A stretch of DNA of 64,000 nucleotides from Actinomycetes bacterium (GTDB lineage Bacteria; Actinomycetota; Acidimicrobiia; Acidimicrobiales; RAAP-2). The translations under genes were made by a program, and so were the position numbers. Below the pieces are notes generated by a model, which ran no database searches, was not told where the DNA came from, and worked only from the letters and a program-made list of their open reading frames with translations. Location of the stretch: contig JAJYSP010000010.1 of the NCBI GenBank assembly GCA_021793515.1, positions 17,754 to 81,753 on the forward strand, given 5' to 3'. Positions 60,869-64,000 of the stretch are shown here, piece after piece. Numbering within the stretch: position 1 is the first letter of the stretch; every line of letters begins with the position of its first letter.

Positions 60869-61620
60869 TGGCCAGCGCCCTCGATTTCTTCGGTGGCTTC
60901 AAGCTCACCTTGCGCCACATGGGTCGCACGCGGGTGACCACGAGCTACCCCCAGGCCAAGCGGGCTAAGCAGCCCCGCCAGCACGGCCGCCACGTCCTCA
61001 ACCGCTACGAGGACGGCATGGAGAAGTGCATCGGCTGTGAGCTGTGCGCTGGCGTGTGCCCGGTCGACTGCATCTACGTGCGCGGACTGGACAACCCGCC
61101 CGACCACCCGGTCAGCCCCGGCGAGCGCTACGGCTACGTCTACGAGATCAACTACCTACGCTGCATCCACTGCGACATGTGCGTGGAGGCCTGCCCGACC
61201 CAAGCGATCACCGAGTCCAAGCTCTTCGAGTTCTCATTCACCAACCGCGCCGACGCCATCTACACCAAGGTCGAGCTGCTCGTGGACGACCAGGGTTTCC
61301 CCCAGCGACTGCCGTGGGAAGACTGGCGCGAGGGCGAGGCCGCGATGACCGGTGGCTGGATGCGCGCGACCTCACCCGCGGGTGCCGCGGACTTCGAGGG
61401 TGTTGTCCAGTGGACGGGCGACCTCGGTGCTGGCGTGCGCGCCCCCGAGGCGGGCCAGTCCGAGAACCGCGACGACGAGGCCACGGGCTCCAAGCAGCTA
61501 CGCAACGCGTTCTTCCGTCACCTGCAGCCCGAGGACGTGCCGAGCAACCTACGTGGTCTGAAGGCGCGCCTCAACGCGACGCGCGCCAAGGCGACTCGTC
61601 GCAAGGAGGGATCGAAGTGA
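60868..61620 (+). CDS. nuoI: NADH-quinone oxidoreductase subunit I
   Basis: A 250-residue ferredoxin-type subunit with two 4Fe-4S motifs: CIGCELCAGVCPVDC (N6a) and CIHCDMCVEACPTQA (N6b). The 100-residue C-terminal extension, rich in Arg, Asp and Lys, is longer than in the E. coli protein (180). GTGA overlap with nuoJ. Confidence 0.95.
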   Translation: MASALDFFGGFKLTLRHMGRTRVTTSYPQAKRAKQPRQHGRHVLNRYEDGMEKCIGCELCAGVCPVDCIYVRGLDNPPDHPVSPGERYGYVYEINYLRCIHCDMCVEACPTQAITESKLFEFSFTNRADAIYTKVELLVDDQGFPQRLPWEDWREGEAAMTGGWMRATSPAGAADFEGVVQWTGDLGAGVRAPEAGQSENRDDEATGSKQLRNAFFRHLQPEDVPSNLRGLKARLNATRAKATRRKEGSK

Positions 61621-62189
61621 TCGCCACCGCTTACGCCATCCCCGACGTGTTGGTCTTTCTCACGTCGGCGCTGCTCATCCTCGTCGGGGCGGTGGGGGTG
61701 CTCGCCACGCGTAACCCCGTGCACTCGGCACTCAGCCTCATCCTCGCGCTCTTCGGCGTGGCCGTTGCTTTCATCGCCCAGTCGGCCGACTTCCTCGCCG
61801 CGGTGCAGATCATCGTCTACGCCGGCGCGATCGTCGTGCTCTTCCTCTTCGTGATCATGTTCCTCGGCGTCGACCGCCGCGAGACAGTGCGCGTCGAGCC
61901 GCTGGTCGGCCAGCGCGTCTTCGCGGGCGTCGGCGTGCTGATCACCGTGGCCGGGCTCATCACCCTCTTCGCGCGTTCGCACTGGGTCACCGGTGCCATC
62001 GCGGTCTCGTCCTCGGGCCAGCCGCTCGCGACGGGTTCAAAGAACGTCACCCAGCTCGGCACCGCGGTCTTCACCACGTACCTGTTCGCCTTCGAGGCGA
62101 CCGCGGCCCTGCTCATCGTGGCGGTGGTCGGCGCGGTGCTGCTCGCCCGTCGTGAACGGTCCGTCGACGCGGAAGGGAGCCAGTCATGA
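61617..62189 (+). CDS. nuoJ: NADH-quinone oxidoreductase subunit J
   Basis: A 190-residue membrane subunit with five helices. [25 protein letters not shown] and [21 protein letters not shown] are family hallmarks; the latter holds the pi-bulge helix. GTG 61617 follows AAGGAGGG at 61602-61609. Overlaps nuoK. Confidence 0.94.
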   Translation: MIATAYAIPDVLVFLTSALLILVGAVGVLATRNPVHSALSLILALFGVAVAFIAQSADFLAAVQIIVYAGAIVVLFLFVIMFLGVDRRETVRVEPLVGQRVFAGVGVLITVAGLITLFARSHWVTGAIAVSSSGQPLATGSKNVTQLGTAVFTTYLFAFEATAALLIVAVVGAVLLARRERSVDAEGSQS

Positions 62190-62491
62190 ACGTCCCCGCG
62201 GCGTGGTACCTCGTGCTTGCGGCGTTGCTCTTCGGGATCGGCGCCTTCGGCGTCCTGACCCGACGCAGCGCCCTGATCATGTTCATGTGCCTCGAGCTGA
62301 TGCTGAACGCGGTCAACCTGACCTTTGTCACCTTCTCGCGCACGCTCAGTGACATTGGGGGACAGGCGGCGGTCTTCTTCGTCATGGTGGTCGCCGCGGC
62401 CGAGGTCACCGTGGGCCTGGGCATCGTCGTGTCGGTCTTCCGTCGACGGTCCTCGACGTCAGTCGATGAACTCTCCGAGATGAAGGGTTGA
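62186..62491 (+). CDS. nuoK: NADH-quinone oxidoreductase subunit K
   Basis: A 101-residue three-helix antiporter-like subunit. The proton-channel Glu residues are in [14 protein letters not shown] and [13 protein letters not shown]. nuoL begins one base after its stop. Confidence 0.95.
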   Translation: MNVPAAWYLVLAALLFGIGAFGVLTRRSALIMFMCLELMLNAVNLTFVTFSRTLSDIGGQAAVFFVMVVAAAEVTVGLGIVVSVFRRRSSTSVDELSEMKG

Positions 62492-62492
62492 G

Positions 62493-64000
62493 ATGGCACA
62501 CGTCGCCACACTGATTCTGCTGCTGCCCCTCGCGGGTTTCCTCGTGGTGCTGCTCTTCGGGCGGGCGCTCTCGGAGAAGGCCGTGGGCACGATCGGCACC
62601 TCGGCGGTCGGGCTCAGCTTCGTCTTCAGCGTGTGGGCCTTCTTCAGCCTGCTGCACGACGCCAAGCGCGAGGTCACCGTCAACCTGTTCACCTGGATCG
62701 ACGCGGGCACGCTGCACGTACCCGCGGCGCTACTCATCGACCCGCTGTCGGTGACCATGGCGCTGTTCGTGACCGGGATCTCGGCCCTGATCCACCTGTA
62801 CTCGATCGGCTACATGCACGGCGAGCGGGACTTCCGCAAGTTCTTCTTGTACCTGAACCTGTTCGTCTTCTCGATGCTGACCCTCGTGCTCGCCAACAAC
62901 CTCGTGCTGACCTTCGTCGGCTGGGAGGGCGTGGGCGTGTGCTCCTACTGGCTGATCAGTTACTACTTCGACCGCGACAGTGCCGCCTCGGCGGGCAAGA
63001 AGGCCTTCATCTACAACCGCATCGGCGACATGGGGATGCTGATCGCGATGTTCCTGCTCTTCAGCCACCTGCACACGCTGACCTACCTGCGGGTCTTCGC
63101 GGGCGCCGGCACCCTGTCGCCGACGGTCGCGACGCTCACGGTGCTCGCGCTGCTGCTCGCGGCCACCGGTAAGAGCGCCCAGATCCCGCTGTTCAACTGG
63201 CTACCGGACGCCATGGAGGGCCCGACCCCCGTGTCGGCCCTCATCCACGCGGCCACCATGGTCACCGCGGGCGTCTACCTGCTCGTGCGCATGGCGCCGG
63301 TACTCGCACTCTCGTCCTCGGGGCGTGCGACGATCGCGATCATCGGGGGACTCACCGCCTTCGTTGCGGCCACCATCGCCACGTCCCAAAAGGACATCAA
63401 GAAGGTGCTCGCCTTCTCGACGGTCTCCCAGATCGGCTACATGGTGCTCGCCGTCGGGGCGGGGGCCTACTCGGCGGCGATCTTCCTCATGATCAGTCAC
63501 GCCTTCTTCAAAGCCCTGCTCTTCCTCGGCTCGGGCTCGGTCATCCACTCGCTCAATGGCGAGCAGGACCTGCGCAAGATGGGCGCGCTCGCCAAGTTCC
63601 TGCCGCTCACGTTTCCCACCTTCCTCGTGGGCTGGCTGACGATCTCGGGCATCCCGCCCTTCGCCGGGTTCTGGTCCAAGGGCGACATCCTGACCAACGT
63701 CTACTCCTACTCGCGGGTGCTCTGGATCCTCGGGGTGCTGACGGCGATCCTGACCGCCTACTACATGACCCGCCTGTTCGTCCTGACCTTCCGGGGCACC
63801 GAGCGCTTCCGCGAGGTGACCCACGGCCACGACCCGCACGAGTCGGCGTGGGTGATGACCTTGCCACTCGTGGTGCTGGCGGTGCTCTCGACGATCGGCG
63901 GAGTCATCGACCTGCCGTGGATCCACCACAACTCACTGGCGGGCTTCCTCGACCCGACCTTCGGCTTCATTCCGGCACTCGGACACACGTCCACGGCCGC
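62493..64000 (+). CDS. nuoL: NADH-quinone oxidoreductase subunit L, cut by window end
   Basis: The first 502 residues of the antiporter-like subunit L, with no stop before the window edge. The proton-path residues are visible in FVGWEGVGVCSYWLIS (Glu) and in ATGKSAQIPLFNWLPDAMEGPTPVSALIHAATMV (Lys and the His region). KDIKKVLAFSTVSQIGYM gives the second Lys. The lateral helix and C-terminus are outside. nuoM and nuoN should follow. Confidence 0.96.
   Translation, partial: MAHVATLILLLPLAGFLVVLLFGRALSEKAVGTIGTSAVGLSFVFSVWAFFSLLHDAKREVTVNLFTWIDAGTLHVPAALLIDPLSVTMALFVTGISALIHLYSIGYMHGERDFRKFFLYLNLFVFSMLTLVLANNLVLTFVGWEGVGVCSYWLISYYFDRDSAASAGKKAFIYNRIGDMGMLIAMFLLFSHLHTLTYLRVFAGAGTLSPTVATLTVLALLLAATGKSAQIPLFNWLPDAMEGPTPVSALIHAATMVTAGVYLLVRMAPVLALSSSGRATIAIIGGLTAFVAATIATSQKDIKKVLAFSTVSQIGYMVLAVGAGAYSAAIFLMISHAFFKALLFLGSGSVIHSLNGEQDLRKMGALAKFLPLTFPTFLVGWLTISGIPPFAGFWSKGDILTNVYSYSRVLWILGVLTAILTAYYMTRLFVLTFRGTERFREVTHGHDPHESAWVMTLPLVVLAVLSTIGGVIDLPWIHHNSLAGFLDPTFGFIPALGHTSTA

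Overview
The window is about 64 kb of a high-GC actinobacterial chromosome. Nickel superoxide dismutase with its dedicated peptidase, an MshA-type mycothiol glycosyltransferase, Rex upstream of heme genes, a PspA-HtpX-PspAB cluster, an LLM (F420-type) oxidoreductase, many GTG starts and a 14-subunit-type complex I operon all point to Actinomycetota. A deep lineage such as Acidimicrobiia is my inference and was not tested by comparison. There is one tRNA gene; no rRNA and no CRISPR array is visible.

Layout. 1-9138 is core chromosome: a partial aldo/keto reductase, a DCC-family protein, an MFS exporter, a small conserved protein, a RecB-like nuclease, a DsbA-like protein, DoxX, an LLM oxidoreductase, purK-purE and the pspA-htpX-pspAB membrane-stress operon. 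9138-10300 is an IS630-family element inserted exactly in the pspAB stop codon. 10321-22901 is an integrated conjugative-type element: a type IV secretion module (NlpC/P60 hydrolase, VirB2-like, VirB6/TrbL-like, a two-gene VirB4 equivalent, VirD4 coupling protein, DUF4913), an ArdC-like metallopeptidase protein, an excisionase and a tyrosine integrase next to tRNA-Lys. No relaxase or replication gene is visible. 23288-27930 is a minus-strand group: an SDR enzyme, a UbiA-like membrane protein translationally coupled to a UbiE-like methyltransferase, an MFS transporter and a small unknown protein.

28125-38381 holds a CoA transferase and then a catabolic cluster: a LacI-family regulator with two perfect tandem operators on its own promoter, a four-gene oligopeptide-type ABC transporter, its binding protein and a GH1 beta-glucosidase. 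The likely role is uptake and hydrolysis of beta-glucosides. 38420-43110 carries a secreted NHL protein, a DksA-like zinc finger, divergent sodN/sodX, mshA, a YbjN protein and proC. 43132-48963 is rex-hemA-hemC-hemD-hemB-hemL, the C5 route from glutamyl-tRNA to uroporphyrinogen III under a probable NADH/NAD sensor. 48963-52196 has an anchored unknown protein, a ZIP transporter and a geranylgeranyl-reductase-family flavoprotein. 52263-64000 is nuoA through nuoL, cut by the window end; almost every junction overlaps by a few bases.

A pattern runs through the window: many first-in-transcript genes have a TANNNT box ending exactly six (sometimes seven) bases before the start codon and no Shine-Dalgarno sequence, which suggests leaderless transcripts. 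I used this to choose several start codons. No clearly new defence or biosynthetic system was found. The most unusual items are the relaxase-less conjugation module with its unrecognised proteins, the stop-codon IS insertion, and the leaderless promoter grammar.
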